From Manihot esculenta (taxonomy: Eukaryota; Streptophyta; Magnoliopsida; Malpighiales; Euphorbiaceae): a stretch of DNA of 64,000 bases. The translations under genes were made by a program, and so were the position numbers. The number at the start of each line of letters is the position of its first letter. Position 1 is the first letter of the stretch. Shown here one piece after another: positions 1 through 10,966 of the stretch. The notes under the pieces were generated by a model. It made no database searches and was not told where the DNA came from. It worked only from the letters and a program-made list of their open reading frames with translations. The DNA lies in NCBI RefSeq assembly GCF_001659605.2, contig NC_035161.2:34629191-34693190 (forward strand). Direction: 5' to 3'.

Positions 1-32
1 TCGTAGAATCGGGCAATGCCGGTTCAAAAAAT

Positions 33-566
33 TTGGTAACATATAATAAATGAGACCCAGTAAGGCCATGACATAGGTTTTCCATTTTGTCAAATTGGAT
101 GATAAAAAAAGTCTAACCTATTGATAACGCTGTATAGACATGCTAACTTCTTCAATGATTGATCAATTTTTTTTAAATTCAGAGATGATGGATAGACTCT
201 TTCAAATATCATATCACAAAGAGATTTTGAATATAGACATGATCAAACTCAATAATCAGAAAAATTTACGGTCATGTGAATTGGACATGACCTTATTAAG
301 TTGGGTAATATATAATAAATAAAATCCGATAAAACTATGATATAGATTTTTTATTATGTCAAAATGGATGATAAAAAAGTTTAGTCTATTGATAATGCGT
401 TACACATTTATCGATTTTTTTAAACATCGATAAATTTTATTTTTTAAATTCGGAAATAATGAATAGACTTTTTTAAATTTCATATTACAATGAGATTTTG
501 AATGCAAATATAATAATCGACTTCAATAATAAAAAAAAATTCACAGTCGGACATGAGCTGATTAAG
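33..566. repeat. Two diverged tandem copies of a ~268-bp AT-rich unit
   Basis: Two consecutive blocks share the same order of landmarks: a start like TTGGTAAYATATAATAAAT, then TTGTCAAATTGGATGATAAAAA, then CTATTGATAA, then an AT-rich middle, GAGATTTTGAAT, and an end GACATGA..TTAAGTTG. The first starts near 33 and the second near 301, giving a period of about 268 bp. They differ by many substitutions, so the duplication is old. The bases before 33 could be the end of a further copy outside the window. No coding potential was seen; the small ORFs here are incidental. Confidence 0.7.
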
Positions 567-1756
567 TTGAATAAAAATATCCATTTTCATAATATAGCAC
601 CAAATATTATAAATGCGCGCGCAGTATGTACGAACTAATTAGCTCAGTATTTATTATTCAGTCGCCCATAAAACCCTAGATCCCATTTTTTTTTCTCCAT
701 AACTTTCTCTTCTTTTTTTCTCTCTATTTTATTTCTCTTAACACTGATCCCATATTTAATTTGGACCTCGAAAAGTCTTCACTAGACATTTCGGTAGACT
801 CATAACTTTTTCTTCACATTTTGCAAACACTTTTCTTAAAATTGAGTACGGAAGCACCTAAATGAAATCTCAAAAGTATTATCCTCTCATCAAACTGATT
901 ATAGTTTATTGATCCGCCCATTACATCAAATCACGGGTTCACATTTGATAAACTCGCCGGATCTTAGTTTATCATAATTGATTTAAAATTAATTTTAATT
1001 TTATTAAAAAAATAACTCATTTTAAATTCAATTATTAAATTAAAATTATTTTTTTTATTTTTAAAATTTTAAAAATAACAAGTTTTAACCCTTTATTTTA
1101 ATTAAAATTAAACCAAATGATAAAAACCCTTTTTTTTCCTCTGAATTATTGTCAAAAGTTAACAAATATGTGTTTTAGCTCCCATAACTCAACGTTTAAA
1201 AAATTATATGTTTTGACTATATCAAACTGAAAATTCTTCTATTTAAACTAAAAGGTTTTCTATTTAGGTCATGCATAAAAACATAATCCATTTATTATAG
1301 TATTTACTTAAAATCAATTTTATAATGATTTTAATGGGTTTAATATGAAATCAACCTTATATAAGAAAAAAATTAATACATTAAATTAAATAGTTAAATC
1401 AAAATTTGTGTATAATTAATTAAAGTATATATACTAAATGCACAAAATTTAGTATAATGATTGTTAAATTCATTCTCATATGATATTTAATTTTTAAAAT
1501 ATATAAAAATTATATAGCTTAGAGATTTTCAGTTGAACGTTGAATATAAAATTCTTTTTTCAATTAAAGGCTCTATACTTCAAGTAAACCCACGTTAGTT
1601 ACCTGCGGTCCAGTGTCCCTGGCCTTGCAGCCTTAATCGTCATTCATCTTTTGAGACGAGCCCCAACATCTCGTCGCTTCGCCTTCGTTGGCATATGACG
1701 CACCCAAAGTGATTACAGCCCAATCCTCTTCTTTCTTATTCCTTTTAAGAGCCTAA
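567..1756. other. AT-rich spacer ending in a more GC-balanced stretch
   Basis: About 570-1,580 is low-complexity AT-rich DNA with no gene. From about 1,590 to 1,756 the composition becomes mixed, and this stretch is interrupted by the gypsy element. It continues on the other side from 7,952, so it and 7,952-8,250 were one locus before the insertion. I could not assign it to a gene on either strand. Confidence 0.5.
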
Positions 1757-2499
1757 TGTCACGCCACAAGAACTCACAGCTTGTCAACGTGCAGCACTTG
1801 TGAGGTTGTTCTCCCCAAAACCCACACAAGTAAGCCTATCCAACAAACCAGCAAAGTAATGGACAAATGGGAACAATCACACTAGCAAAGAAGAAGAGAA
1901 TTGCAGAAGGAGAAATGTGTATTTTACTAGAGTGGCTGTACAATTTACAAGAGCTTTCACAAGGTAAATAATCTACTTCCATCTTTACAATTTCGTGGCA
2001 CACCTATTTATAGACAAAGGCAGCAGTGTTTCAGGCCTCTGGAGATTTCCCTGTCAGCTGGGGTGTTCTGGAATCTTCCCCCAGTCTGGCAGAGGTGTGC
2101 TGGACAAGCTTCCCCAGTTCTGGAATGTTCCCTCTGCCTGGCAGTCTTATTAGATCCGTAGGCCAACCACAGAGAACGGCCCAGCAACCTGTTGGGTGGA
2201 CTCCCTCAGGTCCAGCCCGTTGATGACCAGCGCCTGCGCCTGGCAGCCCAATCCGCATGCCCAGTGACTTGCGCGCCCAGCCTATCCCGCGATGCTTTTT
2301 CCCAGCGGCCCATCGTTCCTCAGCGGCCTACCGGCATCCTGCGGCCAACCAGCGTCCTGCGGCCAACCAGCGTCCAGCGGCCAACCAGCGTCCAGCGGCC
2401 AACCAGCATTCCAGCGGCCAACCAGCCTGCCACTCGCCTATGGCTACTTCGGTCTTCCTCCTTTCAAAATTTTTGTGGGGTGAAATTTGGAGGTTGACA
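1757..2499 (-). repeat. 3' LTR of the gypsy element (left copy)
   Basis: 743 bp, beginning TGTCACGCC and ending GGTTGACA on the + strand. Identical to 7,227-7,951 except for A/G differences at 1,863 (versus 7,333) and 2,292 (versus 7,762) and one additional 18-bp unit in the minisatellite. Because the element reads on the minus strand, this left copy is the 3' LTR. Confidence 0.97.
2341..2431. repeat. 18-bp minisatellite inside the 3' LTR, five units
   Basis: The unit GCGGCCAACCAGCGTCCW starts at 2,341, 2,359, 2,377, 2,395 and 2,414; the fourth unit is 19 bp. The matching array in the other LTR has four units (starts 7,811, 7,829, 7,847, 7,866). Related partial motifs (AGCGGCCCATCG, AGCGGCCTACCG) lie just before the array, hinting that it grew from a shorter seed. 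Confidence 0.92.
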
Positions 2500-2513
2500 A
2501 TCTCCCCCACCAA
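2500..2513 (-). other. Polypurine tract next to the 3' LTR
   Basis: Read on the minus strand, the bases abutting the 3' LTR are TTGGTGGGGGAGAT, a purine-rich run in the expected plus-strand primer position. Confidence 0.8.
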
Positions 2514-2530
2514 AATCCTTGACGCCCTCG

Positions 2531-5098
2531 TCAAGCTTCTTTTGCCTTGTAGGCATCGATCTTTTGCTTGAACTGCCATAGTTCAGCCTCCTTCTCCCAA
2601 CTCATTTCTGTTTCTGGCAATCCTTTCCACTTTATCAGGAACTCGGTGTAACTTGGAATCCCCCGTTGTCTAATTATCCGATCAGCCATAATTTCCTCTA
2701 CTTCACGATCAAACGAGGTTACCATTGCTGGTGGTGCTCTATGCGATTGACTCCTGTTTGGATCCTCCTGGTCCCCATGGTAAGGTTTAAGAAAACTTAC
2801 ATGAAAAACAGGATGAATCTTCAACTGTGGTGGCAGTTCAACCTGATAGGATACGTTTCCCACCTTCTTGGTGATAGGAAAAGGCCCCTCATATTTCCTT
2901 ACCAGCCCTTTGTAAACCTGTCTATAAGCTTTGAATTGCTGGGGTGGCAGCTTCACCATGACAAGATCGCCCAGTTGAAACTCTAATGGCCTTCTTTTCT
3001 TGTCTGCCCACTTCTTCATTTTCTTAGCTGCCTTGTCGAGGTGCACTTTTGCAACATCAAGTTGTTCCTGCCAACCTTTAGCCCATTTGTACGCTGAAGG
3101 ACTTACTCCAGTATATCCTGAAGCAATTGCATTGGGAGTCAATGGTTGCTGTCCAGTAGCTAGTTCAAACGCACTTTGCTGTGTGGACTCACTCCTTTGC
3201 AGGTTGTAGGAGAATTGAGCGACGTCCAGCAGCTTTACCCAATTCTTCTGATTAGCACTCACAAAGTGTCTTAAGTAGAGCTCCAGCAATGCATTCACCC
3301 GCTCTGTTTGCCCATCTGTTTGTGGATGAAAAGAGGTTGAAAAATGCAGTTCTGAACCCATCATTTTAAATAGTTCCCGCCAGAACTTTCCAGTGAACCG
3401 TGGGTCTCGGTCACTGATGATGCTTCGAGGAAGGCCCCAGTATTTCACCACATGCTTGAAAAACAAGCGGGCTGCTTCATCGGCTGTGCAATCTCGTGGG
3501 GCAGGAATGAAGGTTCCATACTTTGACAATTTGTCCACGACCACAATTATGGATCCACATCCTTCAGATTTTGGCAAGGCTGATATGAAGTCCATTGTGA
3601 CGCACTCCCATGGCCTTTCTGGGATGGGAAGGGGTTCCAGCAAACCCGCAGGCTGTTTTTGCTCGACCTTATCCTGCTGGCACACTAAGCAGGTCCTCAC
3701 GTATCCTTCCACGTCCTCTTCCATCCTTGGCCAGTAGTATGATCTTTCCAGCAAAGCCAGAGTCCGTTGTATGCCAGGATGGCCAGCCCACAAGGAGTCA
3801 TGGCACTCCTTCATCAGCTCCCTCCGAAGATTTCCCCAACGAGGAATGAACACCCGATTTCCAACAGCATAAATCAGCCCGTCGTGTTCCCAAAATCTTC
3901 TGGTTTTTCCCTCCTTAGCCAAAAGAAGAAGGTGTTTAGCAAAAGTATCATGGGACATACCTTCCCTTATGCGCTCCAGCAGGTTACTTTCCATGCTGCT
4001 TATGGAGGAAAATTCTGCCTTTCGACTCAATGCATCTGCTACCATGTTGGCCTTCCCAGGTTTGTACTCCAAGGCATAATCAAATTCTGCCAAGAAGTCC
4101 TGCCACCTTGCTTGCTTCGGGGTCAGCTTCTTCTGCTTCTGGAAGTAGCTGGTTGCAACATTGTCGGTGAGGATCGTAAACCGACTGCCCAGCAAGTAAT
4201 GCCTCCACACTCTTAGGCAGTGTATGATGGCAGTCATCTCCTTGTCATGCACCGGATAACGCCTTTCAGTGTCATTCAGCTTGCGACTCTCAAAGGCAAT
4301 GGGATGTCTTTCCTGCATTAACACCCCACCAATAGCAAAATCGGATGCATCAGTTTGTACCTCAAATGGCTTGGAGTAATCTGGCAGCTTCAAGACCGGC
4401 TCCTCTGAAACAGCATGTTTCAGTTCCTCAAACGCCTTTTGACATTTCACATTCCAATCCCATGGAATGTTCTTCTTCAGCAAGTCAGTCAAGGGGGCTG
4501 CCCTTTTTGAATACCCCTTGATAAATCTACGGTAGTAGTTCACCAGCCCAAGGAACGACCGCAACCCAGAAACGATCTTTGGTGGTTCCCAATCCATGAT
4601 CGCCTTTACTTTGGACGAATCCATGCTAATCTGGCCTCCCGCAATCTTGTGTCCCAAGAACATTACTTCTGGTTGTGCAAACGAGCACTTTTCTGGCTTC
4701 ACATATAGCTCATTTTCACGCAAAGTTTGGAACACAAGTCTAAGATGCTGAACATGATCTTGTAAGGACTCACTATAAACAACAATATCGTCTAAATAGA
4801 CTACTACGAACTTGTCCATGTATGGGTGAAAAATTTTATTCATCAATGTACAGAAAGTGGCTGGTGCATTGGTTAAACCAAATGGCATTACAAGGAATTC
4901 GTATGAACCATACCTTGTAACACATGTGGTTTTCTCTTCATCTCCTTCAGCAATGCGTACTTGCCAATACCCGGAACGCAAATCCAGCTTTGAGAACCAC
5001 TGAGCCTTGCCCAATTTGTCAAACAAATCATCTACCAATGGTATAGGATATTTGTTCTTGATGGTTACCTTGTTCAAAGCTCGATAGTCAATGCACAT
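2531..5098 (-). CDS. Gypsy pol: RT, RNase H, integrase, chromodomain
   Basis: 855 residues in the same frame as the upstream gag part, open from just after the TGA. The RT catalytic box YLDD is at residues 101-104. RNase H has the TDAS motif with D250. Integrase has an HHCC finger (H433, H440, C470, C473) and a DD35E triad (D503, D563, E599; exactly 35 residues between the last two). A chromodomain with a WKG core sits at about 800-850 and, in this family, guides integration to particular chromatin. The apparent ATG at 5,096-5,098 is an internal methionine of the RT core, not a normal start, so this part is unlikely to be made independently. All visible catalytic residues are intact, consistent with a recently active lineage. 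Confidence 0.93.
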   Translation of the reverse strand: MCIDYRALNKVTIKNKYPIPLVDDLFDKLGKAQWFSKLDLRSGYWQVRIAEGDEEKTTCVTRYGSYEFLVMPFGLTNAPATFCTLMNKIFHPYMDKFVVVYLDDIVVYSESLQDHVQHLRLVFQTLRENELYVKPEKCSFAQPEVMFLGHKIAGGQISMDSSKVKAIMDWEPPKIVSGLRSFLGLVNYYRRFIKGYSKRAAPLTDLLKKNIPWDWNVKCQKAFEELKHAVSEEPVLKLPDYSKPFEVQTDASDFAIGGVLMQERHPIAFESRKLNDTERRYPVHDKEMTAIIHCLRVWRHYLLGSRFTILTDNVATSYFQKQKKLTPKQARWQDFLAEFDYALEYKPGKANMVADALSRKAEFSSISSMESNLLERIREGMSHDTFAKHLLLLAKEGKTRRFWEHDGLIYAVGNRVFIPRWGNLRRELMKECHDSLWAGHPGIQRTLALLERSYYWPRMEEDVEGYVRTCLVCQQDKVEQKQPAGLLEPLPIPERPWECVTMDFISALPKSEGCGSIIVVVDKLSKYGTFIPAPRDCTADEAARLFFKHVVKYWGLPRSIISDRDPRFTGKFWRELFKMMGSELHFSTSFHPQTDGQTERVNALLELYLRHFVSANQKNWVKLLDVAQFSYNLQRSESTQQSAFELATGQQPLTPNAIASGYTGVSPSAYKWAKGWQEQLDVAKVHLDKAAKKMKKWADKKRRPLEFQLGDLVMVKLPPQQFKAYRQVYKGLVRKYEGPFPITKKVGNVSYQVELPPQLKIHPVFHVSFLKPYHGDQEDPNRSQSHRAPPAMVTSFDREVEEIMADRIIRQRGIPSYTEFLIKWKGLPETEMSWEKEAELWQFKQKIDAYKAKEA

Positions 5099-7180
5099 TC
5101 ACAGGCTTCCATCATGTTTCTTTTGGAACAGCACTGGGGCACCGTAGGGCGCCTTTGATGGTCGAATGTACCCCGCATCCAGCAGCTCCTTAAGCTGTTT
5201 CTTCAGTTCATCAAGCTCCGGGGGTGCCATTCGATAAGGTACCATGGCAGGAGGCTTAGCACCAGGCTCCAATTCAATGGCATGATCCACGCCTCTCCTT
5301 GGTGGTAGTTTCTTGGGCAGCTCAGGTGGCATTACATCCGTAAATTCATCCAAAATTGACACAATTTCATTAGGGACAGCAAGTGAATTAGGAATCATAC
5401 CTTCTTCCTTGTAGGCCACAAGGTATGTTTCCTCTCCTTTCTTTATTCCCTTTGAAACTTGCATTGCTGATAGCATTCCTGTACCAACTGGAATTCGTTC
5501 AACAGCAACTCTGTAATCCATACCACCACTTCTGAATTGAATACACCCATCTTCAGTGAAGGATAGAGGCAGTACTCTTTCCATGAAATCCAGTCCAATC
5601 ACCATGTGATAGTCCTTCAGCTCGACCACGTTCAAATTAATACTCCCACGCCAAGAGCCAATCTCTATGGGAACACCATGTGCTATACCTAGTAATGGTT
5701 TGGCTGGTTGATCCACAGCTCTCATCCAGCCTGTTTCCTTGGACAGCTTCAGTCCCATTTGAGCAGCCACATCACTGGACACCAAGTTCTGATTGGCGCC
5801 ACTGTCCAGTAGTGCCTTGGTGTTAAATCCATTCACCTTGGCAGTAACATACATAAGAGCCTTCCCTGGTTGAGGCTTTAAGCCAACAATAGCCTTGGCA
5901 ACACTTCCAGCAGCCTGGTTGTTTGCCTTGGCCTGCACAGCATTTATGATGTGCATCGAACCCAATTGTGCCTTTTCCCCTTGTGCTTGCTGCTGTAAAG
6001 CATCATAACTTGTAGCTATAGCATTCATCTTTGCACGATTGGGGCAGTCCCGCATGAAGTGAGGTCCATCACAAAAGAAACAATTTCGTTTGGGCTTGAA
6101 AGGTTCTTTGCTGGACTCACCTTGTTGCTGCTTCCCTTTCCAACCATGGGTGAATTTGGCAGACTTCTCTCCCTTATAAGGTTTGCTTGCCCCATTTTTG
6201 TCGTTGTGGAATTTCTTCTTCCCCTTATCATTCTTCGAGGATTCTTTGGAGAATTCCACCAGAGATTCTGCCACTGCAATGGCAGAAGTCAGATTCTGGA
6301 CTCCCCGTCGCTTCAACTCCTGTTCAGCCCACCTTTGCAACCCATCCAGAAAGTAGAGCAACTTCACGTCTTCAGGCAATTGTGGGGTTTCCAGCATCAA
6401 GGAAGAGTACTCCCGGATATACTCCTTAATCGACCCCGTTTGCTTCAGATTCCGAAGCTTCTTCATGGCCAACTCCTTCGCATTTTCAGGGTAGAATTGC
6501 CTTTTGAGTTCTTCCTTGAATGCCTCCCACATTTCTAAGCCAGCTTGCCCTCTTTCTGTTTCAGCACAACGATACCTCCACCAAAGTGCAGCATCATGCT
6601 CAAAATAAAGGGTGCAAGTGTTAATCTTTTCAATGGGGTCATCCAGATGAATAGCACCGAAATATTTCTCCATATGCCAAATAAAATTATCAAATTCTTT
6701 AGCATCACGCTTACCTCCATATTTCGGTGGTTCGGGGACTTTGATCTTATGGGCAGTAGCAACAGCTGGAACACCAGTAGAGAAGGCAGCCTTGCACAGA
6801 TTAATATCCCCCCTGGCTTCTCTTAGCTCATCACGCAGGGACAGCACTTCAGCTTGCATAGTGCTCTTAAATTCCTCCATTGAATTACGAACAGAATCCA
6901 TGAAGCTATTTAGAGCACCTTGCAGATCTCCCTCAAGCTCCATCTTCAATTCTGCCTGCTCTCCTTCCTTAGAGTCAAGCGTTTCCAGGATATCACCCAC
7001 AGCCAACTCGACCTTGACAAGCCTTGCCTCAAAGGCTTCCGCGAGGTTTGAAGGTACAATAGCACCCCTTGCTACTTCCTTCGACTTCCCTCTCTTCTTA
7101 GAGTGAACACGAATCTCCTCCCGTCCTCTCTCTTCAGCCGAGTCGGTGAGATTGCTAGCTTCCGCGTCCCTGCTGGTCAT
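5099..7180 (-). pseudogene. Gypsy gag-protease and start of RT, ended by an in-frame stop
   Basis: This is the 5' part of the element's single gag-pol frame. The likely start is the ATG at 7,178-7,180 (MTSRD...); the open frame runs further up through the primer site but has no ATG there. Residues are counted from this Met. A gag core lies at about 150-310, with a conserved tract around YFEHDAALWW near residue 192. A CCHC zinc knuckle (C-x2-C-x4-H-x4-C) is at about 367-379. A retroviral-type aspartic protease motif DSGA is near 459. The RT N-terminal region follows. The frame then meets TGA at 5,099-5,101, immediately before the RT core, while the downstream frame continues without a shift. 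The stop therefore looks like a point mutation in an otherwise intact polyprotein. The normal product packages element RNA and processes the polyprotein; this copy should yield only gag and protease unless the stop is read through. Confidence 0.92.
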
Positions 7181-7211
7181 GGTTACAATTCTGCCAACCG
7201 AATGCAACCAA

Positions 7212-7224
7212 GGCTCTGATACCA
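7212..7224 (-). other. Primer-binding site (initiator tRNA-Met type)
   Basis: On the minus strand the sequence two bases inside the 5' LTR reads TGGTATCAGAGCC. TGGTATCAGAGC is the usual plant retrotransposon primer site complementary to the 3' end of initiator tRNA-Met. Confidence 0.93.
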
Positions 7225-7226
7225 CG

Positions 7227-7951
7227 TGTCACGCCACAAGAACTCACAGCTTGTCAACGTGCAGCACTTGTGAGGTTGTTCTCCCCAAAACCCACACAAG
7301 TAAGCCTATCCAACAAACCAGCAAAGTAATGGGCAAATGGGAACAATCACACTAGCAAAGAAGAAGAGAATTGCAGAAGGAGAAATGTGTATTTTACTAG
7401 AGTGGCTGTACAATTTACAAGAGCTTTCACAAGGTAAATAATCTACTTCCATCTTTACAATTTCGTGGCACACCTATTTATAGACAAAGGCAGCAGTGTT
7501 TCAGGCCTCTGGAGATTTCCCTGTCAGCTGGGGTGTTCTGGAATCTTCCCCCAGTCTGGCAGAGGTGTGCTGGACAAGCTTCCCCAGTTCTGGAATGTTC
7601 CCTCTGCCTGGCAGTCTTATTAGATCCGTAGGCCAACCACAGAGAACGGCCCAGCAACCTGTTGGGTGGACTCCCTCAGGTCCAGCCCGTTGATGACCAG
7701 CGCCTGCGCCTGGCAGCCCAATCCGCATGCCCAGTGACTTGCGCGCCCAGCCTATCCCGCGGTGCTTTTTCCCAGCGGCCCATCGTTCCTCAGCGGCCTA
7801 CCGGCATCCTGCGGCCAACCAGCGTCCTGCGGCCAACCAGCGTCCAGCGGCCAACCAGCATTCCAGCGGCCAACCAGCCTGCCACTCGCCTATGGCTACT
7901 TCGGTCTTCCTCCTTTCAAAATTTTTGTGGGGTGAAATTTGGAGGTTGACA
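7227..7951 (-). repeat. 5' LTR of the gypsy element (right copy)
   Basis: 725 bp with the same TG...CA ends as the left copy. It directly precedes the primer-binding site on the minus strand, so it is the promoter-bearing 5' LTR. It carries four 18-bp minisatellite units instead of five. Confidence 0.97.
7811..7883. repeat. 18-bp minisatellite inside the 5' LTR, four units
   Basis: Same GCGGCCAACCAGC-containing unit as in the left LTR, one copy fewer. The LTRs are otherwise almost identical, so one unit was gained or lost after insertion, or template slippage occurred during reverse transcription. Confidence 0.92.
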
Positions 7952-9409
7952 CTAAGCCTACCCCTTCTTCTTCATGCTTTTAACAATTGTTTCTTCCATC
8001 GTGATGTTGAGGCCCCTCTTTAACTTTTGCTGTAGAAGGAAGACTGGATTAATGTTCATGCCAAATTGCCAATGCAGAGAGTTAGAGACCGATGACAATT
8101 AGAAGCGCGGCAGAGTGTTGATGAAAGTTTTAAGTTCTTCCAGCTCTTCAACGGCAATCCAAAGCCTTGCTGCTTCTACTTCTTTGATTCTTTAGTTTGC
8201 TTCTGTGTTTTGGTTGATTCTTTATGTTACTTGAATCAAAGATGAGAAACTTTAGTTTTGTATAATTTACCCCTAAACAATTCTATTAAAAAATGATAAA
8301 AGCAGTTGACGAATACTTTCAGTCCATCCAGGGGTCAAGTTCCGGCCAAAATCTGACAACAGCATATCAACGCCCAATAGAAAGCAATTGCGGAAAACAT
8401 CGGCCACGCGGCACGCCCCATAATATATGCTTTTGTTGGGCTAGATGACGTTTCATCCGATACAACATCGGACATTACCCTAAAGCCCACCCTCAAATTG
8501 GGCTTAATTATTTCAGTGCATTAACAGCAATTACTCCAAACAGAACATAGCACAACCCAAGATATATTTATTTATTTTGTATCCATAACATTCTGAATAA
8601 GCTCTGCCATCTGTCCAGTCGTTAGTAAGACTAGTAAAATGGGATGCACATTGAAAAATAGGTTGAATGGTGCAGCAGACTAAGCTCAAATCAAGTTTCA
8701 CTCAACAATCATTATACCATCTTACCTCTATTACTAGAAATGCGGAAAGATGAAAGATGAAACAGGCCTTGGTTTTTCAGGGTGCAAAAGTTGTGGCACT
8801 TGTTTTTTAAGATTAAAGGTGTCCTTGCTAATGCATAAGGATCCATCATGTAACTAGAAAGTAAAGACTCGTCTAGTGCTCTCAAATGCACAACTCCATA
8901 AATAATGAAACCCCAAAATCAAAAAACCAACAATGCAACATGGGATTAAACCAAGCAACACACTGATAAGCTAATAAAACCATACTTCTACATATCCAAA
9001 ATAACAAACTACTAAACCCCCGAAGAGAAATAATAATGAGAAGCAAGAAACCAATACTAGTACAACCAAAATATTTACTCATTAACAACAACAAGTAGAT
9101 AGAGTAACTTTTCTAGAAGTCTGAAACTTATTTCATCATGTAATGTCAGTTCATACATATTACCCATTCAACATAATCATTTTTCCACCCAAAAGGGGAA
9201 AAACAAATTCAACGGTAACAATTTCCAACTGCCCACGATTAAAAACTTGAGGATTGAAATAAACAATGTTTCTAAGAGTACACAGATTGACCAATGATCT
9301 CACAAGTTGAAAGGGCTAAATATCCAGCCATACCTAAAAGTAATAGTATAGTGTAGGAGCACGCATATCCCCCACCAAATGTAATGTGATTCAATAGCTA
9401 AATTTGCAA
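7952..9409. other. Spacer and PDX1 downstream region
   Basis: No gene supported. 7,952-8,250 continues the locus interrupted by the gypsy element. About 8,300-9,409 lies downstream of PDX1 and should include its 3' untranslated region. ORFs here lack family resemblance. Confidence 0.5.
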
Positions 9410-10345
9410 TTACTCTGATCGATTGGCATACCTTTCCACCTTATCATCATTCAGATTAATTCCAACCATAGCCTCGCCCAATCCACAGCTCACCTCCGCA
9501 AGCACATCAGGATCACTATAATGCGTCACTGCCTGCACAATTGCACGTGCTCTTCTCGCCGGATCCCCACTCTTAAAGACTCCAGAACCCACAAACACCC
9601 CATCGCATCCCAGCTGCATCATCATGGCTGCATCCGCTGGGGTCGCCACCCCACCTGCCGCGAAATGCACCACCGGAAGTCGCCCTAACTGCTTGGTCTG
9701 CATCACCAAATCGTAAGGAGCCGCAATCTTCTTGGCGAAAGTAAAAACCTCATCGTCATCCATGTTCATCAAGACTCTAATGTCTCCCATGACGGACCTC
9801 ACGTGCCTAACCGCCTCGACGATATTGCCAGTGCCAGCCTCGCCTTTGGTTCTGATCATGGCCGCTCCCTCTCGGATTCTTCGGAGGGCTTCTCCGAGAT
9901 CCCTGCAGCCGCATACAAAAGGAATCCGGAAATTGTGCTTGTTAATGTGGTTTTCTTCGTCGGCCGGAGTGAGAACTTCGCTCTCGTCAATGTAATCAAT
10001 TCCGATTGCTTCGAGTATTTGGGCCTCCACGAAATGGCCAATACGGGCTTTGGCCATCACGGGAATGGTGACGGATTGTTTGATTTCTTTGATTAATTGC
10101 GGGTCGCTCATGCGGGCAACGCCGCCCTGCGCCCGGATGTCAGCGGGAACACGCTCCAGGGCCATGACGGCGCAGGCACCTGCTTCCTCGGCTATCCGGG
10201 CTTGATCGGCGTTGACGACGTCCATAATAACGCCGCCGCGGAGCATCTGGGCAAGGCCCACCTTGACGGAGAAGGGGGATTTCTTCGTGGTGGTTTCATA
10301 GATAGCGCCGTTACCGTAGACGGTTACGACTCCGATGTCCGCCAT
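9410..10345 (-). CDS. PDX1: Pyridoxal 5'-phosphate synthase, PdxS/PDX1 subunit
   Basis: 311-residue intronless gene, full length for the family (about 310). PDX1 condenses ribose 5-phosphate (or ribulose 5-phosphate), glyceraldehyde 3-phosphate and ammonia into pyridoxal 5'-phosphate, with ammonia supplied by the glutaminase PDX2. It forms a double hexameric ring in the cytosol. The (beta/alpha)8 barrel is intact: D42 in IMDVVN, catalytic Lys99 in [10 protein letters not shown] and Lys167 in [10 protein letters not shown], plus the phosphate-binding [15 protein letters not shown] and [10 protein letters not shown] segments. Both lysines are present, so this is a catalytic PDX1 rather than a lysine-lacking PDX1.2-like pseudoenzyme. 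The start is the only Met before the conserved [13 protein letters not shown]. Lack of introns is usual for plant PDX1.1/PDX1.3. A GA/CT microsatellite lies in the 5' untranslated region. Confidence 0.97.
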   Translation of the reverse strand: MADIGVVTVYGNGAIYETTTKKSPFSVKVGLAQMLRGGVIMDVVNADQARIAEEAGACAVMALERVPADIRAQGGVARMSDPQLIKEIKQSVTIPVMAKARIGHFVEAQILEAIGIDYIDESEVLTPADEENHINKHNFRIPFVCGCRDLGEALRRIREGAAMIRTKGEAGTGNIVEAVRHVRSVMGDIRVLMNMDDDEVFTFAKKIAAPYDLVMQTKQLGRLPVVHFAAGGVATPADAAMMMQLGCDGVFVGSGVFKSGDPARRARAIVQAVTHYSDPDVLAEVSCGLGEAMVGINLNDDKVERYANRSE

Positions 10346-10380
10346 TTTGAGGTAGAGAGAATGGAGCTAACTGGAGAACG

Positions 10381-10395
10381 AGAGAGAGAGAGAGA
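10381..10395. repeat. (GA)n microsatellite in the PDX1 leader region
   Basis: A run of AG dinucleotides 36 bp before the PDX1 start codon, read as CT in the gene's sense. CT-rich tracts near plant transcription starts are common; no function can be shown. Confidence 0.85.
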
Positions 10396-10718
10396 TGCTA
10401 CTTGGCTGTAGAGACTAGAGATTGGGGAAGAGAGTGAGTGGCTAGGGATTTTTCTTAAAAAAAAAATAACATAAAATACTTTGGCTTATATGTTTGGTAT
10501 ATAAATATTGCTCTCTTACAAAATCACGTGATTTATCGTTTTTTCCATTAAAAACTTTCTAATCCTTTTTTCGATTTTTCTAATCGTATAATACTTCTTC
10601 ATATATTAATGAAAATTTGTTATACAGGAAAGAGTTATTTCATAATAATAATAATAACGACTGGAGAAAGAGGTTATTATCTCCAACTCGAGGGCAATAG
10701 TTGGTGTTTCTTGTGAGA

Positions 10719-10966
10719 ATGTCGCAGTCGTCTCTGCCTCTTTTGAGCAGGGTGCCTTTTCCGTTTTTGCTTAAACGTGGATTTCTTCTCCTTTTGGATG
10801 GAAGTGCTTTCATTTTTATTTTTATTTTTATTTCTCTTTCTTTGTTGATGTCGCAGTTGTCTCTGCCCCATTTGAGTAGGGTGCCTTTTCCGTTTTTGCT
10901 TAAACGTGGGTTTCTTCCCCTTTTGGATGGAAGTGGTTTCATTTTTATTTTTATTTTATTTATGAG
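10719..10966. repeat. 129-bp tandem duplication
   Basis: Two adjacent copies begin ATGTCGCAGTYGTCTCTGCC at 10,719 and 10,848. Each contains GGGTGCCTTTTCCGTTTTTGC, TTAAACGTGG, CCTTTTGGATGGAAGTG and an ATTTTTATTTTT tail. They differ at few positions, so the duplication is fairly recent. Reading frames span both copies on each strand (134 and 149 aa), but their content is repetitive and matches nothing I recognise; I treat them as incidental. Confidence 0.85.

Larger units (their letters stand above)
1757..7951 (-). mobile_element. Young Ty3/gypsy chromovirus LTR retrotransposon
   Basis: A complete 6,195-bp element in minus orientation. Direct LTRs (743 and 725 bp, TGTCA...TGACA ends) bound an interior that has, in transcription order, a primer-binding site matching the 3' end of initiator-methionine tRNA, gag with a CCHC zinc knuckle, protease, reverse transcriptase, RNase H, integrase, a C-terminal chromodomain and a polypurine tract. 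This order and the chromodomain place it among Ty3/gypsy chromoviruses; the clade cannot be settled by eye. The flanks share CTAA on both sides (1,753-1,756 and 7,952-7,955), a 4-bp target duplication or a 5-bp one with a mismatch. The LTRs differ at only two bases plus one 18-bp unit, so the insertion is recent. A stop codon within RT means this copy is probably not autonomous. Confidence 0.96.

Noticed and set aside
2026..2579. Several 60-104-aa ORFs within the left LTR
   Set aside because: They follow the 18-bp LTR minisatellite and recur in the other LTR; not genes.
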